Under the pieces are notes generated by a model. It was not told where the DNA came from and made no database searches. It worked only from the letters and a program-made list of their open reading frames with translations. The position numbers were made by a program, and so were the translations under genes. A DNA stretch of 48,439 nucleotides from Bermanella sp. (lineage in GTDB: Bacteria > Pseudomonadota > Gammaproteobacteria > Pseudomonadales > Oceanobacteraceae), in assembly GCA_029938135.1 (NCBI GenBank), contig JAPYOO010000005.1, forward strand, positions 1 to 48,439, written 5' to 3'. How positions within the stretch are numbered: the first letter of the stretch is position 1; each line of letters starts with the position of its first letter. Positions 8,498 through 16,962 of this stretch are shown piece after piece.

Positions 8498-9025
8498 TTA
8501 CTTCCACTCTACAATGGCGAAATCTGGGCGATTTTGTTTTTCATTGTTGCTGATTTTAATTTCTAGATATTTACTTGCGCGTGCTTTGCCGAAATCGGCT
8601 ACCACCGTACGTTTTAATGAACGGCCATCCGAATCTTTACCTAATATTTGTGCGCTTAACTTATGTAAGCCTGGTTTTAAATTACCTATAAATATTTTTT
8701 GAATACCGCCACGGCGTAGCGCCTCAACTTGAGCAGCCGTATATAAATAGGAAGTAATGTCTTCAGTGTCTAAGGTGAGCTTAATTGAAGCTACGGCGAA
8801 ATCATCCACGGCTTCCATGGAAACAAAAACGGCAAATTCTGTTGTGGCTGGGTAAAGAAGCTGTTCTTCAAGTTCGAACAACTCTTGATTTAACTGTACC
8901 ACTTCCGATTTTAACGTCTCGATGCTGGCATCTAAATCTGCCTGTGCCGCAGCTAAGGTTATTTTTGGCGCTAATAGGCTAAGCAGGCACAGCATTACTG
9001 TGATTGAGGTACGGATTGCCTTCAC
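8498..9025 (-). CDS. Exported coiled-coil protein, first gene of the TPR/ExbBD operon
   Basis: A 175-residue protein that I do not recognise. A signal peptide (residues 1-25, ending LA) is followed by a short coiled coil (about 28-58, rich in L/E/Q with heptad spacing). The remaining ~115 residues look beta-rich, with alternating hydrophobics such as VASIKLTLDTEDI and LKPGLHKLSAQILGKD, and could be an Ig-like or PEGA-like fold. The start is a GTG with AAGGG at about 6 nt; an in-frame ATG ten codons later would break the signal peptide. The 160 bp upstream lie between this gene and the terminator of the next operon and should hold the promoter of the nine-gene operon. Everything downstream is on the same strand with gaps of at most 136 bp. 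Confidence 0.8.
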   Translation of the reverse strand: MKAIRTSITVMLCLLSLLAPKITLAAAQADLDASIETLKSEVVQLNQELFELEEQLLYPATTEFAVFVSMEAVDDFAVASIKLTLDTEDITSYLYTAAQVEALRRGGIQKIFIGNLKPGLHKLSAQILGKDSDGRSLKRTVVADFGKARASKYLEIKISNNEKQNRPDFAIVEWK

Positions 9026-9186
9026 GGTAGACCCTTATTTTTATTATTTTTGTAATTTTATGTAACATCTCTTGGCGTATTGTTACCTAGGCTATACTTA
9101 GATGCAACATCGGTTTGTAGTATGAAAGTACCAATTTATATTTTTGCCTGCTTGAACACATAATTACCTAAGCTAAAGGCATAAAA

Positions 9187-9226
9187 AAACCCGCAGTGGT
9201 AAGCCGAAACTCATCACTGCGGGTTT
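9187..9226 (-). terminator. Rho-independent terminator of the MoxR-VWA operon
   Basis: A perfect 12-bp stem (9187-9198 with 9215-9226, GC-rich core CCCGCAGTG) lies 24 bp past the stop of the VWA gene. On the minus strand it is followed by a run of T (GGGTTTTTTTAT). It separates the MoxR-VWA pair from the promoter region of the TPR/ExbBD operon. Confidence 0.9.
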
Positions 9227-9249
9227 ATCTATTTGTCTTAAAGCCTAAC

Positions 9250-10434
9250 CTAACGGGTTAATTGGCGCATTGCGTCTTCTAAACCGTTCACGGTCAATGG
9301 AAACATATTATCTTCCATTATTTCATGTATCGCTTTTAAAGAGCCACTCCAGCCCCACTGATCATCAGGAACGGGATTTAGCCACACAACCTTATCAAAG
9401 GTTTCTTGTACACGTTTCAACCAAGTAGCACCGGATTCATCATTCCAATGCTCCACACTGCCACCCACATGGGTTACTTCATATGGGGCCATCATGGCGT
9501 CCCCTATAAAAATAACCTTGTAGTCCTTAGTATATTTACGCAATAAATCCCACGTCATGGTGCGTTGATGGTTGCGACGAATATTGTCTTTCCAAACGCT
9601 TTCATAAAGGCAATTATGAAAGTAAAACGTTTCCATATGTTTGAATTCACTGCGAGCGGCTGAAAATAACTCTTCACATGTTTTCACAAACGGATCCATC
9701 GTTCCGCCAATATCAAAGAACAGCAGTACTTTCACGGCATTGTGACGTTCGGGTACTAGCTTTATGTCAAGGAAGCCGGCGTTATTGGCGGTTGAGTGGA
9801 TAGTATCATCAAGATCCAACACCTCTTCAGCGCCTTGGCGTACAAATTTACGCAAACGTCTAAGGGCCACTTTAATGTTACGAATACCCAACACAACGTC
9901 ATCATCTAGATTACGATAATTGCGCTTTTCCCACACTTTAATGGCTTTTTTATGACGACTTCGACCTTGGTCAACACGCATGCCTTCTGGGTTATAACCA
10001 TCATTCCCAAAAGGTGACGTGCCTCCAGTACCAATCATTTTGTTGCCGCCGCGGTGACGTTTTTCTTGTTCTTCGAGACGCTCTCTGAATTTTTTCATGA
10101 GTTCATCAAAGCCACCTTGGGCTTCAATGGCTTCCATCTCTTCTTTGCTGAACATGCGTTCAAACTCAGACTTCATCCAATCTTCAGGAATACCCTTAGC
10201 ACTGGTTAAAATACTGTCTAAAGTATCTATGCCTTTAAAATAATGGGCAAAGGCCTTATCAAATTTGTCGAAATGACGTTCATCTTTAACTAAGCACAGA
10301 CGACTTAGATAATAGAAATCATCCAGGTCGGCAAACGCTAAGCGATGTTTAATGGCGCTTATTAAGTCCAAATACTCCCGTATTGAACAGGGTATTTTGT
10401 ACTCACGCATGGTTTGAAAATAATCAACCAACAT
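9250..10434 (-). CDS. VWA domain-containing CoxE-like protein
   Basis: A 394-residue cytoplasmic protein with no signal peptide or membrane segment. The N-terminal ~180 residues are helical and charged, with a Gly/Arg-rich linker around 145-165. The C-terminal half is a von Willebrand A-type domain. Its metal-site motif is LLFFDIGGTMD (about residue 240), with the CoxE-family form D-x-G-G-T in place of D-x-S-x-S. The gene lies 6 bp downstream of a MoxR-type AAA+ ATPase. MoxR and VWA proteins are commonly paired as chaperone-like systems that insert cofactors or remodel protein complexes, as in CoxD/CoxE. No carbon monoxide dehydrogenase or other obvious client is encoded nearby, so the target is unknown. 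The terminator just downstream shows that the pair forms a complete transcription unit. Confidence 0.9.
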   Translation of the reverse strand: MLVDYFQTMREYKIPCSIREYLDLISAIKHRLAFADLDDFYYLSRLCLVKDERHFDKFDKAFAHYFKGIDTLDSILTSAKGIPEDWMKSEFERMFSKEEMEAIEAQGGFDELMKKFRERLEEQEKRHRGGNKMIGTGGTSPFGNDGYNPEGMRVDQGRSRHKKAIKVWEKRNYRNLDDDVVLGIRNIKVALRRLRKFVRQGAEEVLDLDDTIHSTANNAGFLDIKLVPERHNAVKVLLFFDIGGTMDPFVKTCEELFSAARSEFKHMETFYFHNCLYESVWKDNIRRNHQRTMTWDLLRKYTKDYKVIFIGDAMMAPYEVTHVGGSVEHWNDESGATWLKRVQETFDKVVWLNPVPDDQWGWSGSLKAIHEIMEDNMFPLTVNGLEDAMRQLTR

Positions 10435-10440
10435 GTGTCA

Positions 10441-11277
10441 TTAACCTTTGCGGCGCGTCATAAACGCCAGCTTTTGTAACAATTCAACATCTTGTTCATT
10501 CTTCACCATGGCACCGTATAAAGGCGGAATGGAGTTTTCTTTGCTGCGCAAGGTTTCAGGATCGACATCATCCGCCAGCAATAACTTTAGCCAATCGACC
10601 AGTTCAGACGTAGACGGTTTTTTCTTAAGCCCAGGCACTTTACGCAAGTCAAAAAATACATCCATGGCTTCAGCCAATAGATCTTTTTTAATGTCAGGGT
10701 AATGTACATCAACAATTTTTTGCATGGTTTGCTTGTCAGGGAAGTCGATGTAATGAAAGAAACAGCGACGTAAAAACGCATCGGGTAATTCTTTTTCGTT
10801 GTTACTGGTAATGATAATGATTGGACGGTGTTTAGCGACGATACGCTCTTGAGTCTCGTAAACAAAAAACTCCATTTTATCCAATTCAAGTAACAAATCG
10901 TTAGGGAACTCGATATCGGCCTTGTCGATTTCATCGATCAATAATACCGGTGGTTTGTCACCCGTAAAGGCTTCCCATAACTTACCTTTCTTAATGTAGT
11001 TACTAATATCATTTACATCTGCATTACCCAACTGGGAATCACGTAAACGAGAGACCGCGTCATATTCATATAAGCCCTGATGCGCTTTAGTGGTGGACTT
11101 GATGTGCCACTGAATAAGAGGGGTACCTAAGGCTTCAGCCAATTGTTCGGCCAACATGGTTTTACCTGTGCCAGGCTCACCTTTAATTAAAAGTGGACGC
11201 TGTAGGGTAATGGCCGCGTTAACCGCCATCTGTAGTTCACTGGTAGCAACGTATTCTTCAGTACCGGAAAATTTCAT
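10441..11277 (-). CDS. MoxR-family AAA+ ATPase
   Basis: A 278-residue AAA+ ATPase of the MoxR/CoxD type. Walker A is GEPGTGKT (residues 33-40), Walker B is VLLIDE (111-116), a sensor 1 motif ITSNNE follows near 155, and the LRRCFF segment carries candidate arginine fingers. The C-terminal lid domain contains KKPSTSELVDWLKLL. The length is normal for the family. MoxR ATPases form hexameric rings and act with VWA partners to remodel or activate other proteins; the CoxE-like partner is encoded 6 bp downstream. The ATG has only a weak Shine-Dalgarno sequence. The 110 bp upstream, before the amidotransferase gene, probably hold the promoter. The client protein is unknown. Confidence 0.93.
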   Translation of the reverse strand: MKFSGTEEYVATSELQMAVNAAITLQRPLLIKGEPGTGKTMLAEQLAEALGTPLIQWHIKSTTKAHQGLYEYDAVSRLRDSQLGNADVNDISNYIKKGKLWEAFTGDKPPVLLIDEIDKADIEFPNDLLLELDKMEFFVYETQERIVAKHRPIIIITSNNEKELPDAFLRRCFFHYIDFPDKQTMQKIVDVHYPDIKKDLLAEAMDVFFDLRKVPGLKKKPSTSELVDWLKLLLADDVDPETLRSKENSIPPLYGAMVKNEQDVELLQKLAFMTRRKG

Positions 11278-11387
11278 ATTTTGCTCATTCGGGGTAACAA
11301 TTTGCAGGCATATTACCCTAGCGTACCCATATTAACACTGGCTAAGCCCTACAAATTATTGACCAAATTGTACAATTTAACGGGATT

Positions 11388-12170
11388 TTAGTCGCCAGTG
11401 CGCACAAATAGTGAGTCTCCATTCAAAAACGCCCTAAACTCACCTTTTATGTAAGGCTGCCATTGTTCATTCTGAGTTAAGGGTTCCGTGGCTATAATCG
11501 TCACTTTGTCGTGTAAGGCCGTCTCATTCGCAAAATTCACCGTCAGCTGCGCATCCTTAAGACTGGCTTGATTAAAGGGTGCCTGGCGAGTAATCCAATA
11601 TAATTTGCTGCTACAAAAGCTCACTAGAAAATTACCGTCACTAAGCAGCATATTAAACACCCCCAACTTTGCCAATTCGCTGCAGGCTAGCGCCACTACG
11701 GGCAGCCATTGCTCGTGACTTTCTGGTAACACGGGGAATTTTTGACGTAGGCGGTCCAGCATCCAACAAAATGCATGTTCGCTATCGGTCTGGCCGATGG
11801 GTGTATAAAAGTTCAGTGGTCTCTTTTTTACGTCTGGGATTTGACCGTTATGGGCAAATGAAAAAGAACGCCCCCATAATTCCCGTTGAAACGGGTGAGT
11901 ATTTTCTAAGCTGGTGCTGCCCACGTTTGCTTGCCGAATATGACTAAGGACTATTTGGCTTTTAATGGGGTAGGCTTTTACCCAATTGGCTAACGGCGAT
12001 TGGGCACTGGGATTTGGGTCATGAAAGGCTCTGGCACCAGCGCCTTCATAAAAGACAATACCCCAGCCATCACGATGAGGGCCGGTACGTCCGCCCCTTT
12101 CCATAAGGCCGGTAAAACTAAAACAAATATCGGTAGGGGTATTAGCACTCATACCCAATAGTTCACACAT
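11388..12170 (-). CDS. Class II glutamine amidotransferase (YafJ-type)
   Basis: A 260-residue protein of the class II (Ntn) glutamine amidotransferase family. I chose the ATG at 12170 over an in-frame TTG two codons upstream because it puts the nucleophilic cysteine at residue 2 (MCELLGMS), as the mechanism requires after Met removal. Other family motifs are GWGIVFYEG, SHIRQA (the SHxR substrate-binding motif), AHNGQI and TDSEHAF. The length is like E. coli YafJ (about 255), and there is no synthase domain, so the acceptor reaction is unknown. It follows the acidic VWA gene on the same strand but is separated from it by 61 bp. It is probably cytoplasmic, with hydrolysis of a gamma-glutamyl amide as the likely chemistry. 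Confidence 0.92.
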   Translation of the reverse strand: MCELLGMSANTPTDICFSFTGLMERGGRTGPHRDGWGIVFYEGAGARAFHDPNPSAQSPLANWVKAYPIKSQIVLSHIRQANVGSTSLENTHPFQRELWGRSFSFAHNGQIPDVKKRPLNFYTPIGQTDSEHAFCWMLDRLRQKFPVLPESHEQWLPVVALACSELAKLGVFNMLLSDGNFLVSFCSSKLYWITRQAPFNQASLKDAQLTVNFANETALHDKVTIIATEPLTQNEQWQPYIKGEFRAFLNGDSLFVRTGD

Positions 12171-12231
12171 GTACAAAATTCCAAATTGATGTATATCGTA
12201 AACGCATTACAGTTTTTAATTTTACATCAAT

Positions 12232-14979
12232 TTATTCATCTTTTGTGGGAGCGTCATCAACCAAAGCATCCACATCTATATCATCCAATTCACTTTCTAA
12301 ATTGGCAAGAGCTTCATCGATGGCCGCTTCACCATCGGTGGTTTCTTCTTCTGAGTTAACTTGCGCTTCTGCTTCAGGCTCTGCTTCAGGCTCTGCTTCT
12401 GGTTCAGGTTCAGGCTCAGCAAGCACGTCTTCATTTTCACTGGATTGATCATCGTCTAAATTAAAGTTGTCATCATCCAAGTTAAAGTCATCGTCGTCAT
12501 CTAAATTAAAATCATCAGTTTCTTCATCGTCAAGGGCATCCAGTTCTACCTCTGGTGCTGATTCTTCTGGCTCCTCAACCACTTCGTCATCCAACTGGGG
12601 AATATCTTCTTCTATGGGTTCTTCATCATCGGTTAAGCTATCTAACACACTGTCTAGTTCATCGATGGCAGCAGAGGTCTCGTCGTCATCCGTCGCAGTA
12701 ATGTTTTCTGTAGGTTCCACATCAGCATCTATATCGAAGTTTTCATCAAAGTCAGGAATATCATCTTCCACATCTTGAGCTAAATCCTCTTCGTCAGCGT
12801 CATCCAGTTCATCCTTGACCTCTTCTAGATCATCATCACTGGCTAAATCTAAATCGTCCATGCCATCGAGGTCGTCATCATCGTCATCGCCGTCACTTAA
12901 ATCAAAGTCCTCGTCAAATTCTTCATCGTCCATGCCATCATTTAAACTTACCTCTGGGGTCGGCGCAGACATGCCTGAGTCTTTCTCGGTGGTCGGCTTA
13001 TCGTCATTTGCAGGAACAGCTTTCTTCTTTGACAATTGACGAAAAATAAAGAAACCTGCTAAGCCCAATACTATGGTTAATACGGGTATTAAAATATATA
13101 ACCAGAATGGAATCGCTTCATTTTCTAAGGCCGCCTCTTCAAGCTCAGATTCTGATGAAGCCATGCCCTCTATCGAAGGCTCTTCAATAGGGTTAACGAT
13201 CGGCTCTTCCACGAGCTCATCGGCTGGGACTTGCGCCTCAGGTGGCCCTTCCCCCATAGAGTCGTCTAGCGCTTTTGGCCATTCTTGCAACGGCTCTGTT
13301 GCGTCAGGGTTTACATCTTCTTTTACAAAATATTCGTGGGTAAAGTCTTCCGGTATAGGAAAAACCAACATGATAGGGTCAGGCTTTATGCGAAATTCCT
13401 GATCCACGCCAAAACGGCCTTTTACGTTCAACGCCACCTCATAATTACCAAGCCCTTTGTCGGGCATAATAATGGACTCCCAAACACCCTCTTCAATCCA
13501 AGGCACAGCCTGAATAATAGAATGCTGATCGGGCCCTTTTAACTTGGCAATCACACGGGTTCTGGCCACTTCTATATCGGGTACTTGAGGAATAATTCTT
13601 ACTGCATAGGCCATTTCACCATTATGTATTCGTTTACGTATTTCAAACCCGATGGGCTGGCGCACTTGGATGTATTCTTTGCGCATGCGCTGAAAAGTTT
13701 TACCGTCCACCGTAATTTGCAGTTCATATTGACCTTCTTTGTTTAAACGTTTAATGCTTTCACGAAAGCGGCCGTCCGCTGGAATGTTTTCAGGATCATT
13801 TATTTGCTTAGTACCACTGCGGCCAGATTCGGCGGTCATTTTCATTTCAACGGTCATTAAGCTCAAAAAGTCTTGATTGGTTAATACTTTTCCGTCTTCG
13901 TGCAAGTACACTTCAAAATCAACCTGCTGACCTGGAAACAAAGACTCGGGTAAGTTCGTGATTTCCATTTTCAAATCACTCACTACTGTGACTCGATTGT
14001 CAGGGTCTAAATCTGCAATGATTTTCCAGGTACCCGCTTGGGGATTTTCAATGGTGACTAAGTCATAGACTGACTCGCTAAACCAGCGAGCATTTTCAGA
14101 GGCTTTTATTTGGCTTAAAACGTGTCCGTCGGGGGAGGTTAATTGAGTAGGTGCTGATCCCTTTTTACGAAACACCAGTGCTGTAAACTCTTGCACGCTT
14201 TCATCGATTTCAAAGGTATTATCTTGAGCCAAAGGTACTTGTTCGGCCGCTACTGGTGCCGCTTTTTCAAAGGCCTTTAAAAAGGCTTTCACCAATTGTT
14301 CAGAATTATTCACTACCTCATTCATGCCATTGGTAGTGAGGGATAGTTTTTCAAGCAAAACTTTATCTGCATTTTCAGACAAGGCAATCGTGTGAACCTT
14401 TACCCCTAAATCTTGGTATTGCTTCAATACTTGCGTCATGATCCGACGTCGTTCAGCTTCATTTTTTTGAGCTTGCTTTGGGTCTTTATCCGCAGCAATA
14501 TCCACTAATCCGTCGGTTAATAATATAACATGCTGTTCAAACTCACCGTCTTTTTCAAATTTCCAAGTGGCCTTTTCCATGGCCTCGCCAATGTTAGTGC
14601 GCAAACCGTGACTATTAATAGTGTTAGCTTTTAACTTGGCATTTTCGCGCCACTTGTCATCTACTTTTTCTGGGGGCACTAACATATTGACCCATTGACC
14701 AAAAGTCCAAACTCCGGCTTGAGAGCCTTCCGGTAATAATTCAACAATTAGATTAAGGGCGGGTATACGTAGGTTTTCTGGGTCGTTTTGGCGCATGGAG
14801 CCAGAGATATCAATGATGATACGTACATCGGAGGCGACACTAGTGGGTACTATTTTACTTTTGGGTGCAGCTATTTCAGCAGGAGCCTCATCTCCTGGGG
14901 CCGACCACACCAATGCACTCAAGGCCATCCCTAAGATTAAGTAAACAGCTATCCATGCCTTACCAAATCGATCAATCAT
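12232..14979 (-). CDS. Membrane-anchored VWA protein with long acidic C-terminal tail
   Basis: A 915-residue protein that resembles the gammaproteobacterial family I recall as TIGR03503. In order: a signal peptide (about 1-27); a von Willebrand A domain with an intact metal-site motif DISGS (Asp57, Ser59, Ser61) and a later LLTDGLVD; beta-rich Ig-like segments (about 260-560); a Pro/Glu linker; one membrane helix (about 627-648); and a cytoplasmic tail of about 265 residues made mostly of Asp and Glu. The tail includes near-repeats of DDFNLDDD and EPEAEPEAEPEAEA. The predicted topology is VWA outside and acidic tail inside. The start has AAGGATTAAGAG upstream. It lies 33 bp after the three-TM protein gene, probably in one operon. 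Function is unknown; VWA domains usually bind proteins. Confidence 0.88.
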   Translation of the reverse strand: MIDRFGKAWIAVYLILGMALSALVWSAPGDEAPAEIAAPKSKIVPTSVASDVRIIIDISGSMRQNDPENLRIPALNLIVELLPEGSQAGVWTFGQWVNMLVPPEKVDDKWRENAKLKANTINSHGLRTNIGEAMEKATWKFEKDGEFEQHVILLTDGLVDIAADKDPKQAQKNEAERRRIMTQVLKQYQDLGVKVHTIALSENADKVLLEKLSLTTNGMNEVVNNSEQLVKAFLKAFEKAAPVAAEQVPLAQDNTFEIDESVQEFTALVFRKKGSAPTQLTSPDGHVLSQIKASENARWFSESVYDLVTIENPQAGTWKIIADLDPDNRVTVVSDLKMEITNLPESLFPGQQVDFEVYLHEDGKVLTNQDFLSLMTVEMKMTAESGRSGTKQINDPENIPADGRFRESIKRLNKEGQYELQITVDGKTFQRMRKEYIQVRQPIGFEIRKRIHNGEMAYAVRIIPQVPDIEVARTRVIAKLKGPDQHSIIQAVPWIEEGVWESIIMPDKGLGNYEVALNVKGRFGVDQEFRIKPDPIMLVFPIPEDFTHEYFVKEDVNPDATEPLQEWPKALDDSMGEGPPEAQVPADELVEEPIVNPIEEPSIEGMASSESELEEAALENEAIPFWLYILIPVLTIVLGLAGFFIFRQLSKKKAVPANDDKPTTEKDSGMSAPTPEVSLNDGMDDEEFDEDFDLSDGDDDDDDLDGMDDLDLASDDDLEEVKDELDDADEEDLAQDVEDDIPDFDENFDIDADVEPTENITATDDDETSAAIDELDSVLDSLTDDEEPIEEDIPQLDDEVVEEPEESAPEVELDALDDEETDDFNLDDDDDFNLDDDNFNLDDDQSSENEDVLAEPEPEPEAEPEAEPEAEAQVNSEEETTDGEAAIDEALANLESELDDIDVDALVDDAPTKDE

Positions 14980-15012
14980 TATCGAACTCTTAATCCTTAG
15001 GAGGTGTAAAAC

Positions 15013-15684
15013 TTACATTTGGCTTTCTAGTACGCGACGACCTTTTTCAGTAATGTGCCAGCGAATACCGTTTTTACCACTCACTTTACCCGCCATACTG
15101 CGCGTCACTAATACCGCCAATGTTTGCAGCATAGTAGACTCATCGTTGTTAGACTCACGACACAAACCGGGTAATGATCTAAAGATATATCGGCCAGTGG
15201 CCAGCATCTTTAAGGCGTTAGAACTGGTCACATCCAGCTCTTCTTCCATTTTCATAATTTCAGGTTCGTCTTCTGGCTCTAATTCTTGCTCTGTTTCGGT
15301 GTCGATTAAGGGCAGTAATTCATTTTTTATGATGCGTAAGTCGTGATGTACGGTTTCTGATTGCTCTTTAGCGTGACGCGCGGCATCCAAAATACGATCA
15401 GACATATTGGTAATGAAAAACCGACTTGCGATGGCAGATATTAGACAAAAACCGGTAAATATTAATAACCGCGACGGATCCCCCTGGGTCTCTAATATAA
15501 GTTCACTGTTCACTAGGTCTAATATCACCGGCACTAAAAACGCGGCGCCTATGCCCACCACTAGGCACCGGGGTAAACTGATCGCGTCGGGATCATTTTC
15601 ACCGTACATATAATAATTCACTAACCCGCCGAAAATTCCGGCCAGCAGCATGACGGTTGCAAGAATAAAAATATGGTTAGCCAT
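15013..15684 (-). CDS. Three-TM membrane protein, possible YLATT domain with C-terminal winged-helix-like region
   Basis: A 223-residue protein. The ATG at 15684 has a good Shine-Dalgarno sequence (AAGAGGTG, 6 nt); an ATG six codons upstream lacks one, so I prefer the shorter form (MANHIFIL). Three hydrophobic helices lie in the first ~95 residues (around LLAGIFGGLVNYYMYG, GIGAAFLVPVILDLV and LIFTGFCLISAIASRFFI). This pattern matches my memory of the YLATT domain (YEATS-like-associating three-TM), described by others in membrane-linked signalling or conflict systems. An acidic coiled stretch follows. The last ~80 residues (MLATGRYIFRSL...KGRRVLESQM) look like a winged helix-turn-helix. It immediately precedes the acidic VWA gene, so the two may act together at the inner membrane. 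The domain name is moderate confidence; function is unknown. Confidence 0.75.
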   Translation of the reverse strand: MANHIFILATVMLLAGIFGGLVNYYMYGENDPDAISLPRCLVVGIGAAFLVPVILDLVNSELILETQGDPSRLLIFTGFCLISAIASRFFITNMSDRILDAARHAKEQSETVHHDLRIIKNELLPLIDTETEQELEPEDEPEIMKMEEELDVTSSNALKMLATGRYIFRSLPGLCRESNNDESTMLQTLAVLVTRSMAGKVSGKNGIRWHITEKGRRVLESQM

Positions 15685-15968
15685 TTGACACCTCTTATTC
15701 ATTAGAGCCTATAGATAGCGCCGCTAATAAATCGTTCTAAATAATTTTAAAATCAGTGGCTACCGCCTAACGCACACTAATTTACCCAGTGTTTTTATCC
15801 TTATGTTTAAGACTACGCACTAGTTATAAAACTAGACGTATTTTTCAATAGCGCAAAAAATCTGTTGTTAGTGATTGTTTTATAGACAATTTATGCCATT
15901 AAATGCAATACACCTTAGAACACGGCCAAACTTGCCTGTTATACTGCGTCTAACAATTGGAGAGCATT

Positions 15969-16520
15969 ATGGATCTAAATTCACTTACCCATTGGCAGCA
16001 ACTGTCTTTTTGTGCCGCCATTTGTGAGCGCAGCATGCCTAACTTTCAATTATTTTGTGAGCTAGAAGAGACACCCGAGCAATCTAAACAATCCCGTAAA
16101 ATCCTCAATAAAGTCTGGGAATACTTACGCGGCCAGCTCAGCAGCATGAAGAATATAGAGAAACAATTAGAAGTTCTTAATGAATTAGTACCCGATCCCA
16201 CTCAATATGAGAGTTATGGTGCCTACCCTGCTATGGACTGCATGGTCACATTGCAAAGTTGCATTCAGGGCATTTTAGATGACTCCATTAACGATGCCCA
16301 AGCAATGCAAACCATGACCCACGAGCGATTATTAGAAGTGTTTGAGCTACAAGAACAAAACAAAGAAGACAGCCCATTATGGTCACGTCAGATGGAATTT
16401 GAACAATCCGCATTGGCGCTAATTTGTGCACAGAACAGTCACGCGCAAACCATCAAAGAGCTGATCCCCCTAAGCCATGATTTAGGTGTGAGCCAATTAG
16501 GTATTAGCTTAGATGATTAA
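15969..16520 (+). CDS. DUF416 family protein (YjaG-like)
   Basis: A 183-residue cytoplasmic protein recognisable as DUF416, like E. coli YjaG (about 196 residues). Shared landmarks are HWQQLSFCAAICERSMPNFQLFCE near the N-terminus, NKVWEYL, and YGAYPAMDCMVTLQS in the middle. The ATG at 15969 has GGAG 6 nt upstream; an in-frame TTG four codons earlier contains that ribosome-binding site and is rejected. The family's biochemical role is not established as far as I know. It starts a plus-strand unit: the next gene overlaps its end by 8 bp. The 284 bp between this gene and the divergent three-TM gene hold the promoters, with a 6-bp inverted repeat (CTAGTT...AACTAG at 15820-15835). Confidence 0.93.
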   Translation: MDLNSLTHWQQLSFCAAICERSMPNFQLFCELEETPEQSKQSRKILNKVWEYLRGQLSSMKNIEKQLEVLNELVPDPTQYESYGAYPAMDCMVTLQSCIQGILDDSINDAQAMQTMTHERLLEVFELQEQNKEDSPLWSRQMEFEQSALALICAQNSHAQTIKELIPLSHDLGVSQLGISLDD

Positions 16521-16863
16521 AGTTTTTGCCATGTGCTTGTGCCTAGGATTATTGGCAAATGCCAGCTTTGCCAGTGATGATCATTCTGGACATAGTGATG
16601 ATTTGTTATTGCTGTTGCAACACAAAATAGCCATCACTAAATTACAAAAGGCACTTCCCAGACTTGCCTCTATTGAGCAGTTGGAAAACCGTACCCGCCA
16701 AGCACGGCACTTTAAAACCGCCCTGCCTAAGCTTAAACGCTTTATGGCGGTGCCCGAATCCCGCTACCCTAATATAGATATGTACGCGCAAAGCCTTCAA
16801 AGTCGCTCGGCTTTACTTAGTGATTACGCCCAATTATTACTGCAGTTTCACGACCACCCTTAA
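16513..16863 (+). CDS. Small exported protein of unknown function
   Basis: A 116-residue protein that I do not recognise. Residues 1-20 form a signal peptide (ending ASFA, then SDD). The mature protein is about 96 residues, apparently all helical, with His/Asp-rich ends (DDHSGHSDD at the start, FHDHP at the end) that could bind metal. Its start overlaps the end of the DUF416 gene by 8 bp, so it is probably co-translated. The single cysteine pair is in the signal peptide only, so it is not a lipoprotein by a normal lipobox. A four-helix-bundle periplasmic protein is possible. Existence as a gene is supported by the signal peptide and the overlap. Confidence 0.7.
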   Translation: MIKVFAMCLCLGLLANASFASDDHSGHSDDLLLLLQHKIAITKLQKALPRLASIEQLENRTRQARHFKTALPKLKRFMAVPESRYPNIDMYAQSLQSRSALLSDYAQLLLQFHDHP

Positions 16864-16874
16864 AATCCTAGCGC

Positions 16875-16886
16875 TGACCTAGGTCA
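16875..16886. promoter_or_regulatory. 12-bp perfect palindrome upstream of trhP, FNR/Anr-like
   Basis: TGACCTAGGTCA is a perfect palindrome centred 82 bp upstream of the trhP start. With flanking bases it reads CTGACCTAGGTCAA, a near match to the FNR/Anr-type form TTGA(T/C)-N4-(A/G)TCAA. Whether it is bound is unknown. Confidence 0.3.
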
Positions 16887-16962
16887 AGTACCTCATCATT
16901 AATTTGACGCATAATATCCAGTCGTACGGCGCCAGCGCCGACCATATTCTGGATACCACAAC

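Noticed and set aside
12245-13402. Several Ser-rich open frames on the plus strand
   Set aside because: They are antisense to the Asp/Glu-rich tail of the VWA protein: GAT/GAA codons read in reverse give Ser-rich frames.
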